A stretch of 64,000 nt of DNA from Corynebacterium pseudogenitalium (GTDB taxonomy: Bacteria; Actinomycetota; Actinomycetes; Mycobacteriales; Mycobacteriaceae), in contig NZ_CP072934.1 of the NCBI RefSeq assembly GCF_024453815.1, positions 2,232,001 through 2,296,000 on the forward strand. Direction: 5' to 3'. The notes beneath the pieces were generated by a model. The model searched no databases. It saw nothing but the letters and a program-made list of their open reading frames with translations, and was not told the DNA's origin. How positions within the stretch are numbered: position 1 is the first letter of the stretch; each line of letters starts with the position of its first letter. The position numbers and the translations under genes were made by a program. Shown piece by piece: positions 7,818 to 18,471 of the stretch.

Positions 7818-9347
7818 TCAGGTCAGATCATCGATGGAAACTTCCCTGTCAAGGTTCATACGCTCACAGAAGTCTTCGTCGTGACTGACGAGAAGAACCG
7901 CACCTGCATAACTCTCAAGAGCGGAGACAAGCCAGTTCACGGTTGAGATATCGATGTTGTTGGTGGGCTCGTCGAGAAGCAATAGCTGCGGAGCAGGCGA
8001 CGAAAGAAGAACACGGGCAAACTCAACGCGGAAACGCTCACCACCCGAAAGCGTTCCAATAGGCGCGTGCACAGTCTCATTCTGAAACAACAGTTGCGCG
8101 AGTTGGTCCCTAATATACTGCGGGTCAGCAGACGCGTTGGCCTCCGAGACCAACTCCAAGACTGTCTGATTAGGGTCAAGAACAATGCGTTGCCGGAGGT
8201 ACCCCACATTCCTAATCACATACCCCGCGCTACCGTCTGCAACAGAGTTGAGCAGGGTCGTCTTTCCGCTGCCGTTCGGCCCAGTGATCCGGACACGCTC
8301 GGGGCCCACAACAGTGAGCCCTGGGATTTCCATAACACGGGTTCCGTTCGGAAGCGCCGTACCGGGAAGCTCAATGAACACATGTTGATCGTCGCGAACC
8401 TTGTCTTGCGCGTGACGATACGCAGCGAGAGACGACTCCACAGACTCGGCATGAGCCGCACCACGCCGAGCAGCAGTCTTCTCAGAGCGATCCTTGTCCA
8501 GCCCCATCGCCATGCCAGGTTTGCGTTTGTGAGCCGCGAACTTCTTTCCGCGACGAGCGTCCCGAGCAATGCGAGTTTGCATCGCCTCACGCTCCCGAAC
8601 CTGCCTACTGTGAATTGCCTTCTTGTCCCGCACCTCCCGCATCGCTGCGTCCTGTTCGTTGGCCAGAGTTTCGCGGTAGGCAGAGTAGTTGCCGAGGAAA
8701 AGACGTAGCTTCCCGTCGTGAAGTTCTGCAATTTCGTCCACGGAATCCAATAAGTCGCGATCATGGCTCACCACAATCGCAGGAACAGTGGATTTGGAAA
8801 GAGATCGGATCAGCTGGGCTTTCGCTTCCGCATCGAGGTTGTTCGTGGGCTCGTCCATCACGATGAAATCGGGGTTGTCAGCCATGAGCGCAACTAGTGC
8901 AACACGAACAGCCTCTCCACCGGACATAGTAGACAGTGACCTGTCCAAGTTGAGCTCGAGTCCATGAGCTGACAACACAGCCTGAGTCTCTTCAGCAGCA
9001 TCCCACCGGTCGCCAATGAGCTCGAACAATTCGGGATTGAACTGGCCACCTTCGACGGCGTTGATTGCCTCGATGATTTCGGTGACCCCAAAAATGTCTG
9101 AAACCGTAGTGCCCGGTTGCAGTCCAAGATCCTGAGGTAGGTAAGCGATTTTCGACGGGCGTTCGACCGAACCAGTGCTCGGTTGTAGCTCGCCGAGAAT
9201 GATCCTGATCAGAGTCGTTTTTCCGGAACCGTTATCACCGATCAGGCCGGTGAGGTGACTTGAGAATATGGCATTTAAGTCCGAGAAGCACGAGGTTCCG
9301 TTAGGCCACTCGAGGGAGACGTTATTCAGGGTAATAGGCATGCTCAT
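7818..9347 (-). CDS. ABC-F ATPase (ribosome-protection type)
   Basis: 509 aa with two ABC ATPase domains and no membrane segment. Domain 1 has Walker A GDNGSGKT (37-44), signature MSGGEAVRVAL and Walker B with FIVMDEPTNNLD. A basic helical linker around residues 230-300 is rich in Arg/Lys/Ala. Domain 2 has Walker A GPNGSGKT, LSGGERFRVEFARVLL and LLLLDEPTNNIDI. ABC-F proteins of this compact type bind the ribosomal E-site and displace antibiotics or tune translation. The upstream leader peptide and strong promoter support an inducible resistance role; the drug class cannot be read. The ATG at 9347 is used; a second ATG at 9341 is possible. Confidence 0.8.
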   Translation of the reverse strand: MSMPITLNNVSLEWPNGTSCFSDLNAIFSSHLTGLIGDNGSGKTTLIRIILGELQPSTGSVERPSKIAYLPQDLGLQPGTTVSDIFGVTEIIEAINAVEGGQFNPELFELIGDRWDAAEETQAVLSAHGLELNLDRSLSTMSGGEAVRVALVALMADNPDFIVMDEPTNNLDAEAKAQLIRSLSKSTVPAIVVSHDRDLLDSVDEIAELHDGKLRLFLGNYSAYRETLANEQDAAMREVRDKKAIHSRQVREREAMQTRIARDARRGKKFAAHKRKPGMAMGLDKDRSEKTAARRGAAHAESVESSLAAYRHAQDKVRDDQHVFIELPGTALPNGTRVMEIPGLTVVGPERVRITGPNGSGKTTLLNSVADGSAGYVIRNVGYLRQRIVLDPNQTVLELVSEANASADPQYIRDQLAQLLFQNETVHAPIGTLSGGERFRVEFARVLLSSPAPQLLLLDEPTNNIDISTVNWLVSALESYAGAVLLVSHDEDFCERMNLDREVSIDDLT

Positions 9348-9365
9348 TCAACTTTCTGTTTCGTG

Positions 9366-9392
9366 TTAGGCGGAAACACGGAACATGAGCAC
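9366..9392 (-). CDS. Leader peptide of the ABC-F gene
   Basis: An 8-codon reading frame (GTG start, MLMFRVSA, TAA) lies 18 bases upstream of the ABC-F start. It is preceded by a strong ribosome site (GGAAGGAG at 9406-9399, 6-base spacing). The last codons form one arm of a hairpin, CGTGTT pairing with AACACG just after the stop codon. Short leaders of this kind control erm and ABC-F genes by drug-induced ribosome stalling. Translation of the peptide is inferred. Confidence 0.5.
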   Translation of the reverse strand: MLMFRVSA

Positions 9393-9427
9393 GGCCTACT
9401 CCTTCCCTCGGGGACAACTCCTCGTCG

Positions 9428-9455
9428 ATACTATCACGGTCCCCGTTGGGGTCAA
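9428..9455 (-). promoter_or_regulatory. Promoter of the ABC-F leader transcript
   Basis: Read on the minus strand, TTGACC (9455-9450) and TAGTAT (9433-9428) are separated by 16 bases. This is a good vegetative promoter. Transcription would start about 25-30 bases before the leader peptide, leaving room for an attenuator-like RNA structure. Confidence 0.6.
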
Positions 9456-9836
9456 GGGGTTTTGCGCTGCTGTGAGTCGGGGTAGGGCCGGGCTGACAGA
9501 TTCCGGCGGACTTTGTCAGCGGTCGGCATCGTACCTGGTCAGAAATTGGTCCTGACAGACTTTGCGAAGTCCCGCGCACGCAGCCCGGCGTGTTTCCCCA
9601 GGTCGCGGATTCCTCGGGTAGGAAAAAGGTGCACAGGATCGGCAGCCAGTGCCAAAGGACGCAGCCACGCTTGGTATAGATGTTCATAGTCGCTGGTCAG
9701 AAAAGGGCTAGTTTTTCCTAGCTGCGTGATTTGGCACTGCACCCCGCTGCAAGACACCAAATTCCCTGATTTCGCGCGAAGCCAGGCACGTTTCCCCAGG
9801 TCACGGATTTTCCAGGCAGGAAAAAGGTGCGCACAC
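9456..9836. repeat. Family A repeats, cluster 2
   Basis: Gene-free stretch with two family A units. Unit one (about 9540-9670) has GTTTCCCCAGGTCGCGGATT, GGAAAAAGGTGC and AGTGCCAAAGGACGCA. Unit two (about 9759-9835) has GACACCAAATTCCCTGATTT, CGTTTCCCCAGGTCACGGAT and GGAAAAAGGTGCGCACA. The cores are nearly identical while the arms differ, as expected of an old, recombining family. Confidence 0.65.
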
Positions 9837-10157
9837 CTACTGCACAAGGACCAGCCACAGGCCCAACCCGCCCAAGGCCACCAGGGCAACGGCGGTGGCG
9901 AAGACGGAGATCGTGTTTGGTTGGGAGCGCTCCTGGGCGAGGTTGTGGGCTTCGGTGCGGTAGAGGCGTCGATATCTGGAGATGAGCACCACTGCCAGGG
10001 TGAGCAGGAGCCCGATGGCGCCGAAGACGGGCACCGGGTAGGCGTGGGACCAGCGCAGGAGCACCATCGAGCACACGAGCATGGCTAGGGCGGTGCGGGT
10101 CCAGCTCAGGGCGGTGCGCTCGGGCTGGAGGCCGGGGTCTGGGACGGGGATGGTCAC
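9837..10157 (-). CDS. DUF202 membrane protein
   Basis: 106 aa with three hydrophobic segments and the DUF202 hallmark near the N-terminus (GLQPERTALSWTRTALAML). The family consists of small integral membrane proteins of unknown biochemical role. The start codon overlaps the stop of the upstream VanZ-DUF202 gene by 4 bases, so both are translated from one message. It is a shorter paralogue of the C-terminal half of that neighbour, so the two may pair in the membrane. Confidence 0.7.
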   Translation of the reverse strand: MTIPVPDPGLQPERTALSWTRTALAMLVCSMVLLRWSHAYPVPVFGAIGLLLTLAVVLISRYRRLYRTEAHNLAQERSQPNTISVFATAVALVALGGLGLWLVLVQ

Positions 10158-10906
10158 GAGAGGAGCCCCACTAACACCACGATGGAGGCGACCAGGATAC
10201 CGACGCCGAGCAGCGGCGCGATCGCGGGGGCAGGCAGGGGGCGGCCGTGGCGCAGCGCTCGTTCGACGCGGACCCAGCGGATGGCGGCGCCGGCAGCGAT
10301 AGCCATGCCGATCACGATCACGGTGGCGGCGGCAAAGGTTTGGGTGCCGGGTGGGATGCCGGTGACGTCGAAGGCGCCCAGCGCGATGCCACCGGCGAGG
10401 AAGGCGAGCGCGGTGCGGGTCCAGGCGAGGAAGGTGCGCTCGTTGGCGAGGGTGAAGCGGGCGTCGGGCTCGTTGCCGTCGGGGAAGATGGTGCGGGTGA
10501 AGCTGGGCATGTGGGCAAGTGTAGCGCCCAGGGTGCCGCCGGCGGTGTTGATGATGAGGTCGTCGATATCTGAGTAGCCGGCGGCGAGCGCGTACTGGGC
10601 TGCTTCAATGCTTAGTGACGCCACCATCGACACCAGGGCGGCCTTCCAGACGGAGCCGAGCCGAAGGCCAGCCAGGTAGCCGACCGGGAGGAAGAGGACG
10701 ATGTTGCCAATGAGGTTGAGCCACGGCCCCCACCAGACTCGGTAGTAGATGAAGGAGCCGAAGGGGATGAGGCGCAGGTGGCGGACCTCGTGCGAGGATG
10801 CTTCCCACACCCCGGGCAGGCCAACGTACGCCTTGCCGATGGTAAAAAAGAGCACGGCCGCGGCGGTCAGTGCCACGGCCGTGTAATAGGTGCTGCGCTT
10901 AGGCAA
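10154..10906 (-). CDS. VanZ-DUF202 fusion membrane protein
   Basis: 250 aa. The N-terminal ~140 residues are VanZ-like: four hydrophobic segments with NLIGNIVLFLPVGYLAGL and the closing SDIDDLIINTAGGTLGA typical of the family. The C-terminal ~105 residues form a DUF202 domain (LANERTFLAWTRTALAFLAG) with three more helices. VanZ proteins are linked to low-level teicoplanin resistance and envelope functions, but the mechanism is unsettled. The TTG start at 10906 overlaps the preceding gene's stop by 8 bases. The fusion beside a separate DUF202 gene is unusual. Confidence 0.65.
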   Translation of the reverse strand: MPKRSTYYTAVALTAAAVLFFTIGKAYVGLPGVWEASSHEVRHLRLIPFGSFIYYRVWWGPWLNLIGNIVLFLPVGYLAGLRLGSVWKAALVSMVASLSIEAAQYALAAGYSDIDDLIINTAGGTLGATLAHMPSFTRTIFPDGNEPDARFTLANERTFLAWTRTALAFLAGGIALGAFDVTGIPPGTQTFAAATVIVIGMAIAAGAAIRWVRVERALRHGRPLPAPAIAPLLGVGILVASIVVLVGLLS

Positions 10907-12005
10907 CGGCTACCTCGTGCGGGACGGGGCCGCCGGAGACCTGGCGGTAGGCGTACACCATCGCCAGGAGTGCTGGGGCGGCCAGCAGCGTGCCCAACAC
11001 CAGCGAGACAAAAGCGGCCACGCCGGAGGCGGCGCCACTGCCGGAGACGGTGGCCATCAGGATCCCGCAGACGATCATCAGGCCGAGCAGACCACCGTAG
11101 TTGCTCTTCGCTGTGGTGAAGCCGGCCTTGAAGGCGTCACCGAAAGTGCCGTTGTTGTCGGCTGCGTAGAACGACTGGAAGATGAAGAACGGCGAGATAA
11201 GCAACATGATCAGCACCGCGATGCCGATCCCAACGAATAGGGTCACGAACGCGGATGGGTCGATAGCGCTGAGATCACCGCTCGAGGCGGTCAGGAGCGC
11301 CTCCGGGTCCGCGCCGGCGAAACCAGCGACGAACCCGATCACCATGAGCAGGGCGAAGATCAGAGTCGTGATGATGCCGACGACCACCGACATACCCAGC
11401 GTCTTGCCGTAGGCAGCCGACTTGATGTCCTTCAGGACGAACTGCTTCGGGCCGACCAGGGTCTGCTGCAGCGCGGCGGCCAGGAACAGCGGCGTGACGA
11501 AGAATAGGGCCAGCATGCCCAGGGCGCTCACGCCGTCGCTCTGGAAGACGGCCCCGATGTTGTTCAGCAGCGCGTACACAAACGCGAGCACCAGCCAGGT
11601 GCCCGGGTTAGCGTAGGCGGTTTTGAAACCGTACTTCAGCGCAGCGCCGACGGACAGCTTCCCGGTGCCCAGCCCGTGCGCGACGCCGTTGACGGCCGGG
11701 TTGCTGATCGGGTGCGGGGTGACGCCGTCGCCGTACTGGGCGGGCGTGATGCCGACGAAGCCGTCGTCGTTAGCGAGCATGGCGGCTGCGGGGCTCGTCG
11801 GGACGGCGAGCTGGGCGCCGTGGTAACGCAACGCACTCTCCCCGGACGCCTGGGCGGCCGAGTTGACGTCAAACGCACCGAAATCAGCCTGCTCCTCGTA
11901 GGGCTGTCCCGAGGGCTGGCCGTATGGCGACGCGCCGTATTCCGGGTAGGACGGGATGCCACCCGGGTTCTGCGGATCGTTGTTAGGTGTATTTGGTTCA
12001 GTCAT
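10899..12005 (-). CDS. Integral membrane protein with Pro-rich N-terminus
   Basis: About 368 aa. The first ~70 residues are Pro/Asn/Gly/Tyr-rich and cytosolic (NPGGIPSYPEYGASPYGQPS). Roughly six long hydrophobic segments follow, resembling the DUF975/glycerophosphodiesterase-type membrane domain seen beside actinobacterial envelope genes. No catalytic motif is visible. The ATG at 12005 is chosen over one 21 bases upstream because the protein then begins MTEPNTPNN like related Pro-rich membrane proteins. It is the first gene of a three-gene overlapping operon with VanZ-DUF202 and DUF202. Confidence 0.55.
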   Translation of the reverse strand: MTEPNTPNNDPQNPGGIPSYPEYGASPYGQPSGQPYEEQADFGAFDVNSAAQASGESALRYHGAQLAVPTSPAAAMLANDDGFVGITPAQYGDGVTPHPISNPAVNGVAHGLGTGKLSVGAALKYGFKTAYANPGTWLVLAFVYALLNNIGAVFQSDGVSALGMLALFFVTPLFLAAALQQTLVGPKQFVLKDIKSAAYGKTLGMSVVVGIITTLIFALLMVIGFVAGFAGADPEALLTASSGDLSAIDPSAFVTLFVGIGIAVLIMLLISPFFIFQSFYAADNNGTFGDAFKAGFTTAKSNYGGLLGLMIVCGILMATVSGSGAASGVAAFVSLVLGTLLAAPALLAMVYAYRQVSGGPVPHEVAVA

Positions 12006-12059
12006 GGTGCCCAACAGTACACACAAACGCTCCGCAGCACCTACACGTTTCCTGAATGT

Positions 12060-14885
<2,826 letters not shown>

Positions 14886-15307
14886 GGATACACAGTGTAG
14901 TGGGTGGGGCCCGGAGGTGGGGTGTGTGGTGGTGTTGGCGGGTGGGATGTGGCTGGGTGGGATGTGTCGTCTAAACGTTGCTAGAGAATTCGTGAACAGA
15001 ATTGCATGCGGCTTGGCTGGTGGGGTGTTGGGGGCTGGGCTGTTCCGGTCGACCTCTTAGCGTCGACCAATGCAGGTCAGCGCAAGATGGGGGAATTGGC
15101 GTCGAAAAGCCTCAAAATGCCGTGACCTGCGTTGGTCGACCGGAAGAGGTCGACGGGAACCTCGACGGGTTGCGGGCCCTGCGCTTTAGAGAGACGCTCT
15201 GCTGGCAGACCCTTCTGCCGCCATCGGGTTAGGAATAGCTTGCATTGAACGTTTCCAGGAGTACTGTGAATCTGCAGAAAGTGAGGACAAGGTCCCTCGC
15301 TATGAGT
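14886..15307. repeat. Spacer with family B copy and nested inverted repeat
   Basis: A G/T-rich low-complexity start is followed by a degenerate family B copy (GTGAACAGAATTGC at 14992-15005). A large nested inverted repeat follows. Inner arms GTCGACCAATGCAGGTCA (15062-15079) and TGACCTGCGTTGGTCGAC (15123-15140) pair with one mismatch. Outer arms are CGGTCGACCTCTT and AAGAGGTCGACGG. A single arm recurs at 43958-43975. No convincing gene was seen. Confidence 0.6.
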
Positions 15308-15356
15308 GGAGAAAGCTCTACAGGACAATTGGCGCCTGTAGGGCTTTCTCCTTTTT
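15308..15356 (+). terminator. Rho-independent terminator
   Basis: A 17-bp stem with one mismatch (GGAGAAAGCTCTACAGG pairing with CCTGTAGGGCTTTCTCC), a 10-base loop and a TTTTT run. No gene is recognised immediately upstream on this strand, so it may end an unannotated short RNA. Confidence 0.75.
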
Positions 15357-15415
15357 ACTGAGGGTGCGACCTGTAAATTTGGCTTAGGGGGTCGCTAGAT
15401 CCAAGCAGTCGGAAA

Positions 15416-15450
15416 TGAAAAACGGCCCCAAACAAAAATGTTCGGGACCG
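15416..15450 (-). terminator. Minus-strand terminator-like hairpin
   Basis: Read leftward, CGGTCCCGAACA pairs with TGTTTGGGGCCG and is followed by TTTTTCATTT. The stem has one mismatch. It would stop transcripts coming from the Abi-like gene region on the opposite strand; no gene is assigned to it. Confidence 0.55.
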
Positions 15451-15555
15451 GAATTTCCTTTAATTTGCAGGTGATTCCTGCTCAATGACCGCAATCATAC
15501 CCATCCCTTTTCTACAGAGCAAACCAGCCAACGCTGACATAATGAAGGAAAACAA

Positions 15556-16329
15556 ATGCAACCGTCTTCATATCAAAAGCTCATCACAAATATCCCTGCC
15601 CCACGGTTTCAAACCTATCTTGATGCAGCACACCAGGAACCAGAAAAAGCCCTCGCACTATATCAATGGAATATCGATGCAGCCGCCGCAGTGACAAGCA
15701 CCCTAGCGCTAGTTGAAGTTGCGCTGCGGGATACGATTGATCAACAGCTACGAGCATGGAACATGCAAGTCGGCGGTACACCAGAATGGATTACCCAGCC
15801 ACAGGTACCCTTATCACATATTGTCCGCCGCACTCCACCATCCAGCTGGACCAATAGCCCCCACAGGCGCCAAGGAGACCTTCATGGATCATGGTGGGAA
15901 GCAAAAGCAAAGGCTTCGATGGGAGATCCACTGAACGGGCATGCAGTCAAACCACACCCAACCCACGACGACCTCGTGGCCGCGCTAACTTTTGGGTCAT
16001 GGAGGCACCTCATACCGAAACCAATTCGGCTCGGAGGTCGTGCGAACGCGCCACAATTCGATATCTGGGACCAGGCAATAGACCTTCGGACAAATATCTG
16101 CGCAACAGGCAAAGGATTCGACGCTTCAGCTGGTACCGCCTATTTCTGGTGCTCAACCCTCCTACATGCCAGAAACAGGGCCTCACACCTCGAGCCTCTT
16201 CTAGATACCGGCACGCTGCAGCACTGGCACCGAATTGCCAGCCGTACGGTTCACGCACTATGGCCTGGCGCTGAAGTTTGGATTACCGGCCCAGCACGCA
16301 TACCCGAAGTCATCAAACGCAAGCCCTAA
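15556..16329 (+). CDS. Abi-like protein (Abi_2 family)
   Basis: 257 aa. It shows the Abi_2/AbiD-F layout: LYQWNIDAAAAVTSTLALVE and VALRDTIDQQLRAW near residues 37-70, HDDLVAALTFGSWRHLIPKP in the middle, and a C-terminal HARNRASHLEPLLD, which corresponds to the family's RxxxxH (HEPN-like) motif. Such proteins abort phage growth, probably as HEPN ribonucleases. AAGGAAAACAA precedes the ATG. It is lower in GC than leuS and isolated between terminators and relics, so it was probably acquired. A second intact copy is at 27.7 kb and a broken one at 41.2 kb. Confidence 0.7.
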   Translation: MQPSSYQKLITNIPAPRFQTYLDAAHQEPEKALALYQWNIDAAAAVTSTLALVEVALRDTIDQQLRAWNMQVGGTPEWITQPQVPLSHIVRRTPPSSWTNSPHRRQGDLHGSWWEAKAKASMGDPLNGHAVKPHPTHDDLVAALTFGSWRHLIPKPIRLGGRANAPQFDIWDQAIDLRTNICATGKGFDASAGTAYFWCSTLLHARNRASHLEPLLDTGTLQHWHRIASRTVHALWPGAEVWITGPARIPEVIKRKP

Positions 16330-16462
16330 CCTAACTCCAGCCACAAAGAACGACCGCTATCTCAGAATGGCAATAACTACACCACGAGCCCCGAGAACTG
16401 ACTTTCTTCTATTATCGAGCCGCACGAAGGTCGCGCGGTAGCGTACTGGTTGTCAAAAATCG

Positions 16463-16560
16463 TGCCGCCACCCCTCGGCATCGCAGCGCTCGGTGCGGCC
16501 TTCTCGCCTGAGTTCCGCCACATGCTGCCAGTACCCGTTGTAAAGTTCTTGGCTCCCGGA
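16463..16560 (+). pseudogene. C-terminal fragment of the small secreted protein family
   Basis: The fragment encodes LGIAALGAAFSPEFRHMLP, nearly identical at DNA level to the 3' end of the intact gene at 16906-17439 (bases 17337-17416). It lacks everything upstream. This is a duplication relic placed just before the intact copy. Confidence 0.65.
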
Positions 16561-16579
16561 AGGACACTCATGAAGAAGA

Positions 16580-16809
16580 TCTCTCAGGAGTCCAACAGTC
16601 GTACGAGCTCAGCGAGGCATTCGACCCTTCGAACATTAACGACGTAGCGCGCATGAACGACGCCCTGGCACTCCAGGCATGCCTGCAGGGCAAGAACTTC
16701 CAATCCATACCGATGGACGAAGGAAAAAGCCGGCATCATCATCGGTTTCCCGCTTGGCATCCTCGGCCTGCTCGGGGGAATCGCGCAGCAGGCCGAGCTG
16801 CTCCGCTAA
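16580..16809 (+). pseudogene. Frameshifted paralogue of the small secreted protein
   Basis: One frame reads SYELSEAFDPSNINDV, then MNDALALQACLQGKNF, matching the DLLALQACANGENY region of the intact gene at 16906. A frame change near 16720-16727 then gives AGIIIGFPLGILGLLGGIAQ and a stop at 16807-16809, equivalent to the hydrophobic C-terminus. The signal peptide is absent. Together with the fragment just upstream it indicates a former tandem array. Confidence 0.6.
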
Positions 16810-16828
16810 ACCTCTACATCTCCCCGCC

Positions 16829-16860
16829 TTGACAAATGATGGGGGGGGGGGGGCTTAAAT
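16829..16860 (+). promoter_or_regulatory. Promoter with 13-G tract in the spacer (candidate phase switch)
   Basis: TTGACA (16829-16834) and TTAAAT (16855-16860) are separated by 20 bases that include thirteen consecutive G (16841-16853). Ten G would give the optimal 17-base spacing. Slippage of such tracts switches promoters in other bacteria. It lies 46 bases before the GTG of the secreted protein. The tract length itself could be an assembly error. Confidence 0.5.
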
Positions 16861-16905
16861 CAACTTAATCCTTATTTCTTCCTGTCAACTAAAGGAGATC
16901 TCACT

Positions 16906-17439
16906 GTGAAGAAGTTCGCAACCGCAGCCGTAGCTGCAACCATGGCACTCGGCCTAGCAGTCCCGACGGCCGGTGCCGCAGAAGACAAGGGCAGCAGCTA
17001 TGACGACGCATACGTGGTGACCACCGTCGTCTCCGGCAATACGTGCAAGATCAGCAAGCCAAACAACGTGAAAGACACGCTGACCACTGCACAGGCGAAG
17101 CTGAAGATGCCAGATGCCACTACCGCTAATGCCATTCTCCTGTACCACGGGCTCTACCTACAGGGTGACAAAGAAGCTACGCTCCAGAACTTTAAGATGG
17201 GCGAGGACCTGCTCGCACTGCAGGCCTGCGCGAACGGCGAGAACTACACCACCAACTTCGTGAACTCGCTCTCCTCCGTGGCCGAACCTTACCAGGGCCG
17301 CGCGGCTGCGTACTGGCTGTTGAAGGTCATTGTGCCTCTTGGCATCGGCATTGCGGCGCTTGGTGCGGCGTTCTCGCCTGAGTTCCGCCACATGCTGCCA
17401 GCGCCAGTGCTGAACTTCCTGAACACGTACTTCAAGTAA
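16906..17439 (+). CDS. Small secreted/membrane-anchored protein, possibly phase-variable
   Basis: 177 aa. A signal peptide (MKKFATAAVAATMALGLAVP, cleavage after AGAA near residue 25) precedes a ~120-residue extracellular part with two Cys (in NTCKIS and LQACANG) that may pair. A C-terminal hydrophobic segment follows (LLKVIVPLGIGIAALGAAF), then a short tail. AAAGGAG lies 9 bases before the GTG start. I know no function. The relics at 16.46 and 16.58 kb are broken members of this family, and the fragments at 23.0 and 28.8 kb have an analogous C-terminus, so the family expands and decays locally. Confidence 0.7.
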   Translation: MKKFATAAVAATMALGLAVPTAGAAEDKGSSYDDAYVVTTVVSGNTCKISKPNNVKDTLTTAQAKLKMPDATTANAILLYHGLYLQGDKEATLQNFKMGEDLLALQACANGENYTTNFVNSLSSVAEPYQGRAAAYWLLKVIVPLGIGIAALGAAFSPEFRHMLPAPVLNFLNTYFK

Positions 17440-17490
17440 TCAGCGCTGATCATTCTGCAGTTTCGTAGCCCGGCAGGTTTTTCTGCTGGG

Positions 17491-18012
17491 CTACATGTGT
17501 TCGCGCACCCAGGCCTCGACGGGGGCGAGGCGGGTGAAGTCGACGCGGTCGACGTCCTTGTTATAGGTGTCGATCATCATGCGGTCGTTCGCGGACTTGC
17601 GCGGTTTCAGCCGCAAAGCGCCGACGACGCCCGCCATCGTGGCGGCGTGGGCGGCCGACAGCTCGGAGTAGTTCATGCGTCCGGGCAGGTAGAAGCGCGT
17701 GACGCTGTCCGCGCGGCTCCCCAAAAGTTTGGCAGAAAAGTCCTTATCGACGGCCACTTCGTCCAGGCTCATGCCAACGGTGACGAGGGAGACGGAGTGG
17801 GCGTCGAAAAGTGGGTCGGGGAGCTTGCGGATGAAGCTGGCGCCGGGGTTGTTCGGGCCGTGGATTGGGGCGAGGACCACGATGGGGCCTTCGGGGGTGA
17901 AGCCGGCATCGGGGATTGGTTCGGCGGTAGTGCCGAGGCGTTTTGCCAGCTCATCGGCGTATTCCTTGGTAGAGCCGTAGAACGAGGCGTACAGGATAGT
18001 GCAGGCAGTCAT
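17491..18012 (-). CDS. Flavodoxin-domain protein (HemG-like)
   Basis: 173 aa. The start MTACTILYASFYGSTKEYAD holds the flavodoxin phosphate-binding loop, and the central part is alternating alpha/beta (GPIVVLAPIHGPNNPGA). This fits the Flavodoxin_5 family, which includes menaquinone-dependent protoporphyrinogen oxidase. It likely binds FMN and works in the cytosol as a reductase; the substrate is uncertain. The frame is open far upstream, but that extension is Arg/His-rich and non-native; the ATG at 18012 is clear. The divergent DUF454 gene starts 40 bases away, and CAACTATTGTTG between them may be an operator. Confidence 0.7.
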   Translation of the reverse strand: MTACTILYASFYGSTKEYADELAKRLGTTAEPIPDAGFTPEGPIVVLAPIHGPNNPGASFIRKLPDPLFDAHSVSLVTVGMSLDEVAVDKDFSAKLLGSRADSVTRFYLPGRMNYSELSAAHAATMAGVVGALRLKPRKSANDRMMIDTYNKDVDRVDFTRLAPVEAWVREHM

Positions 18013-18051
18013 ACAACTATTGTTGCATGTTCCGGCTAGAATGTGGCGACG

Positions 18052-18471
18052 ATGCGGTACGTGTACATGATTGTGGGGCTGGTGGCGCTTGGCCTGGGCG
18101 CGGTCGGCGTGTGGGTGCCGATCCTGCCCACGACACCGTTTCTGCTGCTTGCGCTGGTGTGCTTTACGAGGAGCTCGCCAAGGTTGGAGCGCTACCTGCT
18201 GCGCCACGATACGTTCGGGCCGTTCATTATTGACTACTACTCAGGCCAGCTGACGCGGGCACAGAAACTGCGGATTCTGGGGCTGCTGTGGTTGGGGATG
18301 GGCGCCTCCATATGGGTGGTGATAGTGGTGGTCGGGCTGTGGCCGGTGGCGTTGCTGCTCGCCGCGATTGGTGTTGCGGTGAGCGCGCACATCTGGCGGC
18401 TGCGGCCACGCCCCGAGCGCGCCGCCGAACTACGCCAGCGCGCTGGACTGCCTACCGACCACGCACGTTGA
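18052..18471 (+). CDS. DUF454 (YbaN) membrane protein
   Basis: About 139 aa with three to four hydrophobic segments. The family signature is GVWVPILPTTPFLLLALVCF near the N-terminus, followed by RHDTFGPFI in the first loop. The role of YbaN-like proteins is unknown. A TAGAAT hexamer ends at 18042, so the ATG at 18052 is a better start than the GTG at 18043, which would fall on the promoter. Its 3' end overlaps the 3' end of the convergent PPE-like gene by 20 bases. Confidence 0.65.
   Translation: MRYVYMIVGLVALGLGAVGVWVPILPTTPFLLLALVCFTRSSPRLERYLLRHDTFGPFIIDYYSGQLTRAQKLRILGLLWLGMGASIWVVIVVVGLWPVALLLAAIGVAVSAHIWRLRPRPERAAELRQRAGLPTDHAR

Noticed and set aside
16829..16860. G13 tract as a coding frameshift switch
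   Set aside because: The tract lies upstream of the GTG start and ribosome site, so it can affect only transcription.
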